DNA of 53,313 nucleotides from assembly GCA_947631245.1 (NCBI GenBank), contig CANRKP010000002.1, positions 64,001 to 117,313 on the forward strand, read 5' to 3'. The notes below the pieces were generated by a model that was not told the DNA's origin, searched no databases, and worked only from the letters and a program-made list of their open reading frames with translations. Positions 43,126 to 52,412 of this stretch are shown one piece after another; positions within the stretch are counted from its first letter, which is position 1, and every line of letters starts with the position of its first letter. A program made the position numbers and the translations under genes. The stretch comes from an uncultured Clostridia bacterium. GTDB lineage: Bacteria; Bacillota; Clostridia; Oscillospirales; CAG-272.

Positions 43126-45000
43126 CTACTTCTCCAAATAAATCAGCAAGACGGAGACATCGGCGGGGGTGACGCCGTCGAGGCGGGATGCCTCGCCGAC
43201 GGAGAGGGGGCGGTGGGCGGAGAGCTTTTCGACGGCTTCTCGCGAGAGACCGCCGATCGAGGCATAGTCGGTATCGGGAGGTATGAGGGTGTTTTCGCGC
43301 GCGCGGGCGCGGCGAACCTCCGCTTCCTGTTTTTTAATGTATCCCGCGTACTTTACGGTCGTCTCGACAGTCCTTATTTCGGCGGCGGTGAGCGGAGGGC
43401 GCTCCGGATCAAGGGGTGAGAGTGAGGCGTAATCGAGCTCGGGACGGCGCAAAAGCTCGGAGAGCGGGAGCCCCGCCGAGATCGGTGTTGAGCCGAGGGA
43501 GGCAAGACGTGCGTTCACCTCGTCAGTCGGGGCGACGCCGGTGTGGTCGAGGCGCGAGAGCTCGCGGGCGATGTTGTCCATCTTCTTTTTGTGCGCCTCC
43601 CACCTGTCCTCGGGGATGAGACCCGCGCCGTGCGCGAGCTCCGTCAGCCTCTCGTCCGCGTTGTCCTGCCTCATGTAGAGGCGGTATTCGGAGCGCGATG
43701 TCATTATGCGGTACGGCTCGCGGACGGTTTTTGTAATGAGATCGTCTATCATGATGCCGATGTAGGAGGTCGAGCGCCCGATTATGAGAGGCGGACGGCG
43801 GCTTGCGTAAAGCGCCGCGTTCGCACCGGCGACAAGCCCCTGCGCGGCTGCCTCCTCGTAACCCGAGGTGCCGTTTGACTGACCGGCGGAGTAAAGCCCG
43901 TTTATATCCCTGACGCCGAGCGCCGCGGTCAGCGCGGACGGGTCGACGCAGTCGTATTCGATCGCGTACGCGTTTCGCGTGATGTGGGCGTTTTCAAATC
44001 CGGGCAGTGTGGAGAGCATACGAGCCTGAACGTCCGCGGGCAGGGACGTCGAAAACCCGCCTATGTAGAGCTCGTCGCTGTCCTTCCCCATCGGCTCGAC
44101 GAAGAGCTGATGGCGCTCCTTGTCCGCAAAGCGGACGAGCTTGTCCTCGATGCTCGGGCAGTAGCGAGGTCCGCGGCCCGTAATGTTGCCGGAATACATG
44201 GCGGAGCGGAAGAGATTTTCGCGGATGACGCGGTGAGTGTTTTCGTTCGTGTATACGATGTGACACGGAAGCTGCTGTACGCCGTCAAGGTAGCCCTCGT
44301 CCGTATAATACGAAAACGGCACCGGCGAGCGCTCGCCCTCCTGCCGCTCAAGGGCTGAAAAGTCGACGGATCTTGCGGAGACGCGGACGGGAGTGCCCGT
44401 CTTGAAGCGAAGTAGCGGGATGCCGAGGGCGCGGAGCGAATCCGAAAGGCGGGCGGCGGGCAGCGAGCCGTCAGGACCCGCTGGATAGTGGATGCCTCCG
44501 ACGTGAACGACGCCGGAGAGGTAAGTCCCCGTGGCGATGACGGCGGCGCGGCACTCCCAGCGGACGCCGAGCGAGGTGACGACGGCGGCGACGGCGGGTT
44601 TCCCGTCGGCGCCCGGGGCGACCTCTATCGAGGCGATCTCCGCCTGACAGAGGCGGAGCCCGTCCTGCTTTGTAAGAAGCTCCGTCATAACGGCTTTGTA
44701 TTTTGCCCTGTCCGCCTGAACGCGCTTTGAGCGGACGGCGGAGCCGCGGCTCTCGTTGAGTGTGCGGCTCGCAAGCGTCGAGAGGTCGGCGGCGCGGCCC
44801 ATCATGCCTCCGAGCGCGTCGAGCTCATAGACGAGATGCCCCTTGCCCGTCCCGCCGATAGAGGGGTTGCAGGGCATATTGGCGATATTGTCAAGGGAGA
44901 GGGTAAAAAGCACGGTGTCGCACCCGAGGCGGGCGGCGGCAAACGCCGCCTCAACTCCGGCGTGACCTGCCCCTATGACGGCAATTTCAGTCTTTGGCAT
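43126..45000 (-). CDS. mnmG: tRNA uridine-5-carboxymethylaminomethyl modification enzyme MnmG
   Basis: 624 aa, usual length. The FAD-binding motif GAGHAG (9-14) begins VIGAGHAGVEAAFAAARLG, followed by CNPSIGGTGKGHLVYE with the family cysteine, then ITGRGPRYCPSIEDK, SGYEEAAAQGLVAGANAA and YRLYMRQDNAD. With MnmE it adds the carboxymethylaminomethyl group at U34 of several tRNAs. Its partner gene mnmE is about 20 kb away, across oriC. No strong SD is seen before the ATG (CCGAAAAATC). Confidence 0.96.
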   Translation of the reverse strand: MPKTEIAVIGAGHAGVEAAFAAARLGCDTVLFTLSLDNIANMPCNPSIGGTGKGHLVYELDALGGMMGRAADLSTLASRTLNESRGSAVRSKRVQADRAKYKAVMTELLTKQDGLRLCQAEIASIEVAPGADGKPAVAAVVTSLGVRWECRAAVIATGTYLSGVVHVGGIHYPAGPDGSLPAARLSDSLRALGIPLLRFKTGTPVRVSARSVDFSALERQEGERSPVPFSYYTDEGYLDGVQQLPCHIVYTNENTHRVIRENLFRSAMYSGNITGRGPRYCPSIEDKLVRFADKERHQLFVEPMGKDSDELYIGGFSTSLPADVQARMLSTLPGFENAHITRNAYAIEYDCVDPSALTAALGVRDINGLYSAGQSNGTSGYEEAAAQGLVAGANAALYASRRPPLIIGRSTSYIGIMIDDLITKTVREPYRIMTSRSEYRLYMRQDNADERLTELAHGAGLIPEDRWEAHKKKMDNIARELSRLDHTGVAPTDEVNARLASLGSTPISAGLPLSELLRRPELDYASLSPLDPERPPLTAAEIRTVETTVKYAGYIKKQEAEVRRARARENTLIPPDTDYASIGGLSREAVEKLSAHRPLSVGEASRLDGVTPADVSVLLIYLEK

Positions 45001-45028
45001 GATTTTTCGGTACCGAGGGCTTCGGGAA

Positions 45029-45056
45029 ACGCCCCCGGTGAAAGTGCCGGGGGCGT
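45029..45056 (-). terminator. hairpin between the WG-repeat gene and mnmG
   Basis: ACGCCCCCGG (45029-45038) and CCGGGGGCGT (45047-45056) form a 10-bp stem with an 8-nt loop. It follows the WG-repeat stop (45082) by 25 bp on the minus strand. The T-run is poor (TTTCCC), so some read-through into mnmG is likely. Confidence 0.55.
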
Positions 45057-45081
45057 GCTTTTGCCCATATTCCTTTTTGAT

Positions 45082-46644
45082 TTATTTCGACATTTTGTAA
45101 AGGACGTGCCAGCTGCCGTCATACGCGGCAATGACGCCGGAGGACACGTTCGAGATATAGGAATATCTCCCGAACGGGATAACGAAATTCCCCGCCGTGT
45201 CGACGAGCGCCGTCTGTCCGTTCTTTTTGACTACGGCAAGCCCCTCGTAATAGGGCTCAGCGTCAGATAGATCGGGGTCGACGACCCACACGCCGGTGTA
45301 ATCCATGAAGCCGACGCCGTTATTGCTGCGAAGCAGCATCATTCCGTTTGAATACGCCTCGACGCGGTAGCCGAGAGGAGTTTCGAAGCGCTTGCCGCTC
45401 TTGTCTATCATTACGGTCTCGTCCGACAGTATCTGCATTTTCCCCTCTTTGTCGAACGGAGACGCCTCTATCGTCATGATGCGCGCGCGGGAGAGTCCGT
45501 GCTCGAAAAAGTAAAAGCCGATAGACTCGGGTCCGTTTGTGAGCGGGGGCATGAAAAATTCGATAACGTTGCGCTTTATGTTGGAATCGCGGTAGCGCCT
45601 CGTGGACGGTATGCTCGTTGCGTCGCCTCGCGTAATATAAGAAAGGAGCCCTGAATGGTCAACTACGGCGGCAAGCGACTCCGAAAAGCCGAACGCCTGA
45701 GAATAGTAATAGTCGCCGAGCAGATTTCCGCTCCTGTCGCTGAGCGCGAAGCGATAGTATTCGGTCGGAACGACGTAGTAGGCGGTATCACTGCCCTCTA
45801 TCGGGATCTCCTCGTTGATGATGGCGAGGTTTGAGGCAAACGTGCGGTCGTTCTCGCGCGACAGACCGTAGTCGGGAGTGTAGTCAAACAGCGCGCCGCG
45901 GTTGTCCCTCTCGGGAATATAGTCCGCGAGCGCGAACCTGCGGGAGGAGGCGTCGAGATAATAGTAAGCGCCGCCTGAAATGAAGAGAGGTCTGCCCGAC
46001 GCGTCGCGGCAGTATGCGGGGGCGACATCTTTTTCTTTATAGCTGCCGACGGCGGTCCCCTGCGAGGTGTAGATGTTCACGACGCCAGAGGATTTTGACT
46101 CGACCATGATGTAGCCCATGTAGAGCGATATGGCGGGCGCGTTTACGGTGTAGGGGGTGTATACGATCTGATACGCGGTATTGTCTCCGGGGGAGACATA
46201 GGATACGCGGTTTTTCTCGACTGTGTGCGACGAGAAAAATCCGGGCGCGCCGACATTTACGGACGCCTCGGCAAGCACAAACGAGCCGCCGGGGACGTAG
46301 TCGGAGTACGAGAGCGAATATCCGCCGAGAGAATCGACAGACGGCGGCGTGAATGGCGCGGGAGCGTCGGTCTCGGGTGTCACCGGCGGTTCTGTCGCCG
46401 CATCAGTCGCGGGTGGGTCAGTCGCGGGTGCGTTCGTCGTTGGCGCGTCGGCACCGGGAGCCGTCACATCATCGGAGGCAGCCGTGTCGGAGACGGGCGC
46501 GCTGTCCTCGGTGTCGCCGCGGACTATGAAGGAGATGTCAAACCAGCCGTCGACGTAAAGATATATTATAAAGCAGAAAAGGAGGAGCGACAAAAGCGCC
46601 GGTATCCTCGACACAAGGCTTTTCAGCATAAAAGCGCCTTTCAT
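45082..46644 (-). CDS. membrane-anchored WG-repeat protein
   Basis: 520 aa. A short N-terminus and one hydrophobic segment (about 12-32) are followed by a ~65-residue Pro/Thr/Ala/Asp-rich linker (NAPATDPPATDAATEPPV and similar), then a beta-rich part with degenerate WG repeats, clearest near the C-terminus (GVGFMDYTGVWVVDP, GLAVVKKNGQTALVDTAGNFVIP). The C-terminal domain should lie outside the membrane. WG repeats usually mediate binding, but the ligand is unknown. The ATG overlaps the rlmH stop (ATGA), coupling it to an rRNA methylase gene. An alternative start at 46629 (MLKSLVS) is possible. Confidence 0.82.
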   Translation of the reverse strand: MKGAFMLKSLVSRIPALLSLLLFCFIIYLYVDGWFDISFIVRGDTEDSAPVSDTAASDDVTAPGADAPTTNAPATDPPATDAATEPPVTPETDAPAPFTPPSVDSLGGYSLSYSDYVPGGSFVLAEASVNVGAPGFFSSHTVEKNRVSYVSPGDNTAYQIVYTPYTVNAPAISLYMGYIMVESKSSGVVNIYTSQGTAVGSYKEKDVAPAYCRDASGRPLFISGGAYYYLDASSRRFALADYIPERDNRGALFDYTPDYGLSRENDRTFASNLAIINEEIPIEGSDTAYYVVPTEYYRFALSDRSGNLLGDYYYSQAFGFSESLAAVVDHSGLLSYITRGDATSIPSTRRYRDSNIKRNVIEFFMPPLTNGPESIGFYFFEHGLSRARIMTIEASPFDKEGKMQILSDETVMIDKSGKRFETPLGYRVEAYSNGMMLLRSNNGVGFMDYTGVWVVDPDLSDAEPYYEGLAVVKKNGQTALVDTAGNFVIPFGRYSYISNVSSGVIAAYDGSWHVLYKMSK

Positions 46645-47123
46645 TTATGATACTTTCCGCCCGCAATGATGGAGAATGAGCGGTATATTATCTCGTACAG
46701 TATCGGCTGCATGAGCCCGTGAGGGAACGTAAAATCGGAGACTGAGAGCAAGAGGTCAGCGGCGTTTTTGACTTTGCCGTCGAGCCCGTATGAGCTGCCG
46801 ATGATAAAGGTGACCTCGGACGCCCCTCCGTCAGCGGCACGGCGCAGACATTCTGCGAATGAGGGCGAGTCGAACCGTTTTCCCTCGACACAGAGAGCTA
46901 TTTTGTATGCCCCGCGCGGTATCGCGCGCAGTACAGCCTCGCCTTCGGCGGCGAGCGCGGATGTGATCTCGGCAGGCGACGGCGACGCCGACAGCTTCTT
47001 TGCCGGGAGCTCCGTCGTCTTGAGCCTGCATACGCCGGAGAGGCGCTTTTTGTATTCGGCAACTATCTCGCGGTGCGCGGCTTCCTTCAGCGGACCTATC
47101 GTTATTATGTGTATCGTATACAA
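46641..47123 (-). CDS. rlmH: 23S rRNA (pseudouridine1915-N3) methyltransferase RlmH
   Basis: 160 aa, normal length for this SPOUT-class enzyme. The knot region reads VTFIIGSSYGLDG, and the C-terminus FTFPHGLMQPILYEIIYRSF, ending GGKYHK, fits the conserved TFPH...EQ.YRA...YHK pattern. It methylates pseudouridine 1915 of 23S rRNA on the assembled ribosome. Its start abuts the walJ stop (47124). walJ and rlmH are also close in other Bacillota. Confidence 0.93.
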   Translation of the reverse strand: MYTIHIITIGPLKEAAHREIVAEYKKRLSGVCRLKTTELPAKKLSASPSPAEITSALAAEGEAVLRAIPRGAYKIALCVEGKRFDSPSFAECLRRAADGGASEVTFIIGSSYGLDGKVKNAADLLLSVSDFTFPHGLMQPILYEIIYRSFSIIAGGKYHK

Positions 47124-47897
47124 TTATATGATCCTCCGCGGCGCGTCGGGCGGCGCCGTCGTGAGAGCGGCGTCGATGCCGGCAGACGCGAGCGCCTCCC
47201 CGACCGTGAAATATGCGATATCGGGGGAATTGTTCTCGCGCGAGAGATGGAAAAGCACGAACGAACGCACCCCGCTTTTTCCGAGGCGGACGGCGAAAGA
47301 CGCCGCGTCGTCGTTTGAAAGGTGCCCCGTCGGGGAAAGGATGCGCTCCTTCAAAAAGAACGGGTAGCTGCCGTGCATGAGCATGTCGACGTCGTGGTTT
47401 GATTCGAGAACGACGTGACTGCATCCGGAGAGGGCGTCCGCCATCGCGTCCGTGACGCAGCCGGTGTCCGTCAGCACGCCGAGCTTCAGAGGGGAGCCGT
47501 CAAAGCTGACGGTGTAGCCTACCGCCATCGCGCTGTCGTGGCTCGAGAGAAAACTCCTGACCGTCATCTTACCGACGCGCTCGGTGAAGAGCGGCGGATG
47601 ACAGACCGCGGATACGGCGAGCCCCGGGAACGGGGACGCGTAGAGCGAGTCCTCCGTTATGTGGACGGGGATGCGGTATTTCCGCGCCGCGACGTCGAGG
47701 GCGGAGATGTGGTCCCGGTGCTCGTGCGTCACAAAGACGGCGCGAACCGAGGATAGCTCGCCTCCGACCGATTCAACGGCGCGGGAGAGCGCCGCCTGAG
47801 TCTTTCCGCCGTCGATGAGGATCGCGTCGCCGTCGGCGCGTATGTATATGCTGTTGCCGGTGCTGCCGGAGTAAAGGGTGTATGCCTCGATGTCCAC
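47124..47897 (-). CDS. walJ: MBL-fold metallohydrolase WalJ (YycJ)
   Basis: 257 aa. The metal-binding motif HEHRDH is at 58-63 (VTHEHRDHISALDVAARKY), and the opening YTLYSGSTGNSIYI is typical of YycJ/WalJ. LTDTGCVTDAM and ESNHDVDML supply further ligands. WalJ proteins are 5'-exonuclease-like and in Bacillus are linked to coordination of replication with the WalRK cell-wall system. No walRK genes are in the window. It is followed without a gap by rlmH. Confidence 0.88.
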   Translation of the reverse strand: MDIEAYTLYSGSTGNSIYIRADGDAILIDGGKTQAALSRAVESVGGELSSVRAVFVTHEHRDHISALDVAARKYRIPVHITEDSLYASPFPGLAVSAVCHPPLFTERVGKMTVRSFLSSHDSAMAVGYTVSFDGSPLKLGVLTDTGCVTDAMADALSGCSHVVLESNHDVDMLMHGSYPFFLKERILSPTGHLSNDDAASFAVRLGKSGVRSFVLFHLSRENNSPDIAYFTVGEALASAGIDAALTTAPPDAPRRII

Positions 47898-47901
47898 GGT
47901 A

Positions 47902-48312
47902 TCAGAAATTTGAAAGCCAGTTTTTTATGGCGGGGAAATAGTAGACCTCTATTATCTCGAAGATGAATACGAACAGGAGCGCGAGAAGCGGAATGAGAAG
48001 ATATTTCGCCGTCTTCTTGCGCTTTTTGTCCGCCTCCATAAACGCGGTCTTTTCCGCTATCGACATGGTATCGGGGAGCTCGTCCGCAGTCACGGGCTTA
48101 TTGGAAAAGCCGCGCTGGAGAACGACGACGGCGATGAAGATCGCGCAGCCCGCCGCCATGTATGTCCACATGAGGACGGAAAACCAAACGAAGGCTATCC
48201 TTCCGCTCCCGACGAGAGACACTACGATGCGGTATATTCCGAAGATGACGGCGATGGCGAGCGCCGAGAGCCAGAAAAGCGCGACGTTAGGTTTTTTCTT
48301 CTCTCCGCTCAT
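47902..48312 (-). CDS. hypothetical three-helix membrane protein
   Basis: 136 aa from the ATG at 48312, which overlaps the stop of the galactokinase-family gene (ATGA). It has hydrophobic segments at about 10-32, 39-62 and 101-124, separated by a polar, lysine-rich loop (MEADKKRKKTAKY). It was not recognised. It starts inside the 3' end of galK and stops 4 bp before walJ begins, so it is part of the galK-to-WG-repeat series. No motif suggests a function. Confidence 0.7.
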   Translation of the reverse strand: MSGEKKKPNVALFWLSALAIAVIFGIYRIVVSLVGSGRIAFVWFSVLMWTYMAAGCAIFIAVVVLQRGFSNKPVTADELPDTMSIAEKTAFMEADKKRKKTAKYLLIPLLALLFVFIFEIIEVYYFPAIKNWLSNF

Positions 48313-49604
48313 AAAACGCGGACCGCGCCGAGCGCGCGTATGCGGAGCACCATGCATGCGTCCTCGCCGAAGACGGAATCAAGCAGCCTGCGGTAGCCTT
48401 CGACGTGTTCGTTCGGGACGAACGCCTGTATCGTTCCGGCAAAGCCGCCGCCGTGAACGCGCCATGCGGCGCGCTTATCGGAGAGATATGATTCTGAAAC
48501 GGCGAGCGCAAGCGAGAGACCTTGCTCGGAGACGTTTTTCGTCGTATATACGTTCTGGAGGTACTTGTAGCTCGAGTCTCCCGAGGCGAGTATATTGCGA
48601 AGGAAGGCGTCAAGGTTGTCCTTCTTCAGGAGCGCGACTGTCTTTTCGACGCGCTCGTCCTCCCTTTTCTCGTGGAATGCGCGCAGGATCGCACGATCCC
48701 CGACTTTCCCGCGAAGAGTGCGCGCGGAGCCTATTATGTCGTCGAGGGACACGGAACGAAGCACGGGCTGAGAAAATTCCGCGGCGACAGCCTTCATTTC
48801 GGCGGGGACGGAGGCGTAATCCTCATTGAGGTCGGCGTGGTTGCCGCCCGTCGCGGTGATGCAGAGCGAGTAGCCGTGATTTGTGAGCGAAAAATCAAGA
48901 CCTTCGGTGACGGGATGCGACGGATCCATGAAATCTATCGTTATAAGTCCGCCCCAAGCGCACGCCATCTGATCCATGAGCCCGCACGGCTTGCCGAAGA
49001 AGACGTTCTCCGCGTACTGAGAGATAGTGGCGATAGCGGTTGCGGAAACTTTTCCGTCGTTGTAGAAATGCGAGAGGATGTTGCCTACCATGTCCTCGAA
49101 TGCGGCGGATGAGGAAAGACCCGAACCGCCGAGCACATCGGAGGTCGTGTACGCATCGTAGCCGCCGACGTTGAAGCCGTTGGCGCGGAACCCGTCGGCG
49201 ACGCCGGCGATTATGGCGTCAGACTTGAAGAAGCGGTTTTCGTCAGGCGTGCGGAACTTGGAGAAGTCGACGACGTCCTCGGGGAAGCCCGCGCTCTTTA
49301 TGCGGATGACGGAGTCGTCGCGCTTCGACGCGACGGCGATGCAGTCGAGAGTGATCGACGCGGCGATGACGCGGCCGTGCTGGTGGTCGGTGTGGTTGCC
49401 CATGATCTCGCTTCTGCCGGGAACGGAGAAAAGCGAAACGTCGCGGTCTGTGCCGTAGTTCTCCTCGAACGCCGAAACGGCGTCATGCCATCTCTGCCTC
49501 TGGACGGAAACGGCGGGGTCGGATACGGGGAGCTCGCGAAGGGCGGCGAATTTTTCGTCAAGTCCGCCGCGCGCGATAAGAGCTTTGAGTTCTGTCGTTT
49601 TCAT
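48309..49604 (-). CDS. galK: galactokinase-family GHMP kinase
   Basis: 431 aa from the ATG at 49604 (MKTTELKALIARGG); the longer frame overlaps the ymdB region in another frame. GHMP motifs are present: GRSEIMGNHTDHQHG (from 63), GLSSSAAFE (phosphate loop), and KPCGLMDQMACAWGG with the likely catalytic Asp. R64 and D73 match R36 and D45 of Lactococcus GalK, but N70 replaces the galactose-binding Glu (E42; usual motif GEHTDY). It would phosphorylate galactose, or a related sugar, at C1. The SD is weak. Galactose 1-phosphate is also the product of the GH112 enzyme at 13518. Confidence 0.82.
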   Translation of the reverse strand: MKTTELKALIARGGLDEKFAALRELPVSDPAVSVQRQRWHDAVSAFEENYGTDRDVSLFSVPGRSEIMGNHTDHQHGRVIAASITLDCIAVASKRDDSVIRIKSAGFPEDVVDFSKFRTPDENRFFKSDAIIAGVADGFRANGFNVGGYDAYTTSDVLGGSGLSSSAAFEDMVGNILSHFYNDGKVSATAIATISQYAENVFFGKPCGLMDQMACAWGGLITIDFMDPSHPVTEGLDFSLTNHGYSLCITATGGNHADLNEDYASVPAEMKAVAAEFSQPVLRSVSLDDIIGSARTLRGKVGDRAILRAFHEKREDERVEKTVALLKKDNLDAFLRNILASGDSSYKYLQNVYTTKNVSEQGLSLALAVSESYLSDKRAAWRVHGGGFAGTIQAFVPNEHVEGYRRLLDSVFGEDACMVLRIRALGAVRVL

Positions 49605-49665
49605 TTTGTCACCATGCCTTTTATGTAATGTTGTATTTGTTTTCGGTATTTTGTGCGCCCTAGGC

Positions 49666-50451
49666 TTAAAGACGGATCCTCTTTGCCGCCGAGGCAATTG
49701 CGGCATCCTCGTCTATATCGAAGATCACGCCGTCGAGGACTGTTTTCCCGTCGGCGACCTCGAATTTTTGCGGGAGGCGGTCTTTGGTAAATGTGATTAT
49801 TATGTCCGAGCGGATGCCGAGGATGCCGTTCTCGGGACCAGTCATTCCGAGGTCGGTGACATAGCCCGTGCCGCCCGGAAGTATTCTTGCATCCGCCGTC
49901 GGAATGTGGGTGTGCGTGCCCCATACGGCGGCAACGCGAAGCTCGCGCAGCCCGTCAAGGTACCTCGCGAACGCGAGCTTTTCTCCGGTCGCCTCGGCGT
50001 GGATGTCGACGACGGCGAAGTCATATGCGCCGGCGTTTGTTCTGAGGATGTGCTCCGCGGACAAAAACGGCGAGGCGACCTCCTCTTTCATGTATGATGT
50101 GCCTGACACGTTGATGACGAGCACGCGAAATCCCGAAACGGGGACGATGCAGCTGCCGACGCCGGGGGTGTCGGGAGGAAAATTGGCGGGACGGAGCACG
50201 CGGTCGGTCGAGTCGAGATAATCGAGGACGGAGGTATTGTCGAGGATGTGGTTGCCTGTCGTGATGACGTCGGCGCCCGCGGAGAAAATGTCCTTTGCGA
50301 GCGGCGGCGTCAGCCCGCGTCCGCCGGCGGCGTTCTCACCGTTGACGACGACAAGGTCGGGGGCGTATTTGCGGGATATTTCCGATAACATATGGCGAAG
50401 CTCGCGCACGGCGCGCTCGCCGACGACGTCTCCGACTGCGAGTATTCTCAT
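49666..50451 (-). CDS. ymdB: 2',3'-cyclic nucleotide phosphodiesterase YmdB (metallophosphoesterase)
   Basis: 261 aa. Metal and active-site residues match the Bacillus protein: D8 (AVGDVVG), E39 and N40 (NGENAAGG), N67 and H68 (TGNH), the HAEATGEK histidine, and GTHTHIPTAD with two more histidines. In Bacillus YmdB hydrolyses 2',3'-cyclic nucleotides and affects biofilm versus motility choice. It follows rny, as in Bacillus (ymdA-ymdB), with a hairpin between them. GGGGGAAAG precedes the ATG. Confidence 0.92.
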   Translation of the reverse strand: MRILAVGDVVGERAVRELRHMLSEISRKYAPDLVVVNGENAAGGRGLTPPLAKDIFSAGADVITTGNHILDNTSVLDYLDSTDRVLRPANFPPDTPGVGSCIVPVSGFRVLVINVSGTSYMKEEVASPFLSAEHILRTNAGAYDFAVVDIHAEATGEKLAFARYLDGLRELRVAAVWGTHTHIPTADARILPGGTGYVTDLGMTGPENGILGIRSDIIITFTKDRLPQKFEVADGKTVLDGVIFDIDEDAAIASAAKRIRL

Positions 50452-50471
50452 CTTTCCCCCAAATGATTTTA

Positions 50472-50493
50472 GGGGGAGCTTTGCAGCTCCCCC
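50472..50493 (-). terminator. hairpin between rny and ymdB
   Basis: GGGGGAGCT (50472-50480) and AGCTCCCCC (50485-50493) form a 9-bp stem with a 4-nt loop, 25 bp past the rny stop. On the minus strand only TAAAATC follows, so it may be partial. On the plus strand CTTTTTG follows. Confidence 0.55.
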
Positions 50494-50517
50494 CTTTTTG
50501 TCTTTGCGAAAGAAGCC

Positions 50518-52068
50518 TTATTTCGCGTAATCGATCGCTCTGCTCTCGCGTATAATATGGACCTTGATCTGCCCGGGATATTCAAGCTCGGACTCGATGC
50601 GCTTCGCTATGTCGTGGGCGATTATCTTCATCTTGTCGTCGCTTATGACCTCCGGCTTGACCATTATGCGGATCTCGCGGCCTGCCTGAATGGCGAATGA
50701 CTTCTCAACGCCGTCGAACTCGTTTGTGATCTCCTCGAGCTTCGTCAGGCGCTTGATGTAGTTTTCAAGGTTTTCGCGTCTCGCGCCGGGTCTTGCCGCC
50801 GAGATAGCGTCTGCGGCCTGAACGATAAGGGCGATCGTCGTCTTCGGCTCGACGTCGCCGTGATGGGCTTCGATGGCGTGGATAATGTCCTTGTTCTCGC
50901 GGTACTTCTTCGCCACCTCGACGCCGAGCTGGATGTGGGAGCCTTCGGCTTCCTGCGTCAGCGCCTTGCCTATGTCGTGGAGAAGTCCCGCGCGGCGGGC
51001 AAGCACGGGGTCTGCGCCAAGCTCGTCCGCAAGAATGCCGGAGAGCAGCGAGACCTCTATCGAGTGGACGAGCACGTTCTGACCGTAGCTCGTGCGGTAT
51101 TTTAGTCTGCCGAGCAGCTTGATGAGCTCGGGGTTCAGCCCGTGGACGCCGGTGTCAAACGTGGCGCGCTCGCCTGCCTGACGTATCGCGGTGTCGACCT
51201 CGCGGCGGGCCTTTTCGACCGTCTCTTCAATGCGCGTCGGATGGATGCGCCCGTCGGAGATGAGCTTTTCGATTGCTATCCTTGCGACCTCGCGGCGCAC
51301 GGGATCGAAGCTCGAAAGCGTTATTGCCTCGGGCGTGTCGTCGATTATGAGGTCGACGCCCGTGAGCGTTTCTATCGTGCGGATGTTGCGACCCTCGCGT
51401 CCTATGATGCGCCCCTTCATCTCGTCATTCGGCAGCGTGACGGAGGAGACGGTAACTTCGGAGACGTGGTCGGCTGCACAGCGCTGGATCGCAAGGGAGA
51501 GAATGTCTTTTGCCTTTTCCTCTGATTCCTCCTTGAAGCGGCGCTCGTATTCGTCGAGCTTCATCGCCGTTTCGTGCTGAATTTCGGATTCGAGACTGTC
51601 GAGAAGCTCGGCCTTTGCCTGCTCCACCGTCAGACCCGATATCCTTTCGAGCGCGCCCCTCTGCTCTGCTATCGCCTGCGACAGTTCCTCGTTTTTGAGG
51701 TCGAGGTCGTGCATCTTTTTGTTGAGCGACTCGGTCGTTTTTTCGTTCGCCTCGATCTTGCGGTCGAGAGACTCTTCTTTCTTAGCAATCCTGTTTTCGG
51801 CGTTCGTTATCTCGCGGCGGCGATCTTTTATCTCGCGGTCGGCGTCGTTCTTCTGCCTGAGGATCTCTTCCTTGGCTTCGACGAGCATTTCCTTGCGCTT
51901 CGTTTCGGAATCCTTTATAGCGTCGGAAACGATGCGCTTTGCCTCATCTTCCGCTTCGCTTATCTTGCGGTCCGCTATGCGGCGCACGCGGCTTCTGAAA
52001 AGCCATCCGCCCAAAACACCTATGATTATACCGATGACAGCACCTACGGCTGCATAGATGTATTCCAT
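50518..52068 (-). CDS. rny: ribonuclease Y
   Basis: 516 aa, normal length. It has an N-terminal membrane anchor (about 4-25, glycine-rich [10 protein letters not shown]), a long coiled coil (about 30-205, rich in KE and RE heptads), a KH domain ([17 protein letters not shown]), then an HD domain with [11 protein letters not shown] and [10 protein letters not shown] (around residue 365). RNase Y starts decay of many mRNAs and in Bacillota is the main endonuclease at the membrane. Its promoter is at 52187-52216. It is transcribed toward oriC, so head-on to replication. Confidence 0.97.
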   Translation of the reverse strand: MEYIYAAVGAVIGIIIGVLGGWLFRSRVRRIADRKISEAEDEAKRIVSDAIKDSETKRKEMLVEAKEEILRQKNDADREIKDRRREITNAENRIAKKEESLDRKIEANEKTTESLNKKMHDLDLKNEELSQAIAEQRGALERISGLTVEQAKAELLDSLESEIQHETAMKLDEYERRFKEESEEKAKDILSLAIQRCAADHVSEVTVSSVTLPNDEMKGRIIGREGRNIRTIETLTGVDLIIDDTPEAITLSSFDPVRREVARIAIEKLISDGRIHPTRIEETVEKARREVDTAIRQAGERATFDTGVHGLNPELIKLLGRLKYRTSYGQNVLVHSIEVSLLSGILADELGADPVLARRAGLLHDIGKALTQEAEGSHIQLGVEVAKKYRENKDIIHAIEAHHGDVEPKTTIALIVQAADAISAARPGARRENLENYIKRLTKLEEITNEFDGVEKSFAIQAGREIRIMVKPEVISDDKMKIIAHDIAKRIESELEYPGQIKVHIIRESRAIDYAK

Positions 52069-52186
52069 AACTATGATTGCACCTCCATTTCTTTTGACGT
52101 TTGCTTTAATGCAGTTTTTGTTTGTTGTTACATATGTATGACAAGGGTGCCGAAGTAAATACCCTATCGCATCGCATATCTATCAT

Positions 52187-52216
52187 ATTGTATACCAAAA
52201 AAGCGTCCGCTGTCAA
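52187..52216 (-). promoter_or_regulatory. promoter of rny
   Basis: On the minus strand TTGACA (52211-52216) and TACAAT (52187-52192) are separated by 18 bp. The leader of about 110 nt is long enough for post-transcriptional control, but no structure was identified in it. Confidence 0.68.
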
Positions 52217-52321
52217 GTGGCACATGCCAAAGACGGGAGATATATTTGATGTTACAATGTAAATTTATTGTGAACAGGACAAAAAATCCTTGCCGGCGGC
52301 GAAAAATTCGAGCAAAATAAG

Positions 52322-52350
52322 GTGACAAACAGGCGTCGGCGGTATATAAT
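52322..52350 (+). promoter_or_regulatory. promoter of the flavin reductase gene
   Basis: GTGACA (52322-52327), 17 bp, TATAAT (52345-52350). Transcription would start about 55 nt before the ATG at 52413. Confidence 0.68.
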
Positions 52351-52412
52351 ATACAATGTGAAAGGAAGAGGCGCGGCAGCGCGCGTCCGAAAATGAGCGA
52401 GGAGAGCGCAGA

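Larger units (their letters stand above)
52069..52412. other. divergent intergenic region (344 bp) between rny and the flavin reductase gene
   Basis: It contains the rny promoter (minus) and the flavin reductase promoter (plus), about 105 bp apart. The stretch between is AT-rich (about 52225-52320) with no ORF. GGAGG (52083-52087 on the minus strand) lies 13 nt before the rny ATG, and GAGGAG precedes the reductase ATG. No operator palindrome was recognised. Confidence 0.55.
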
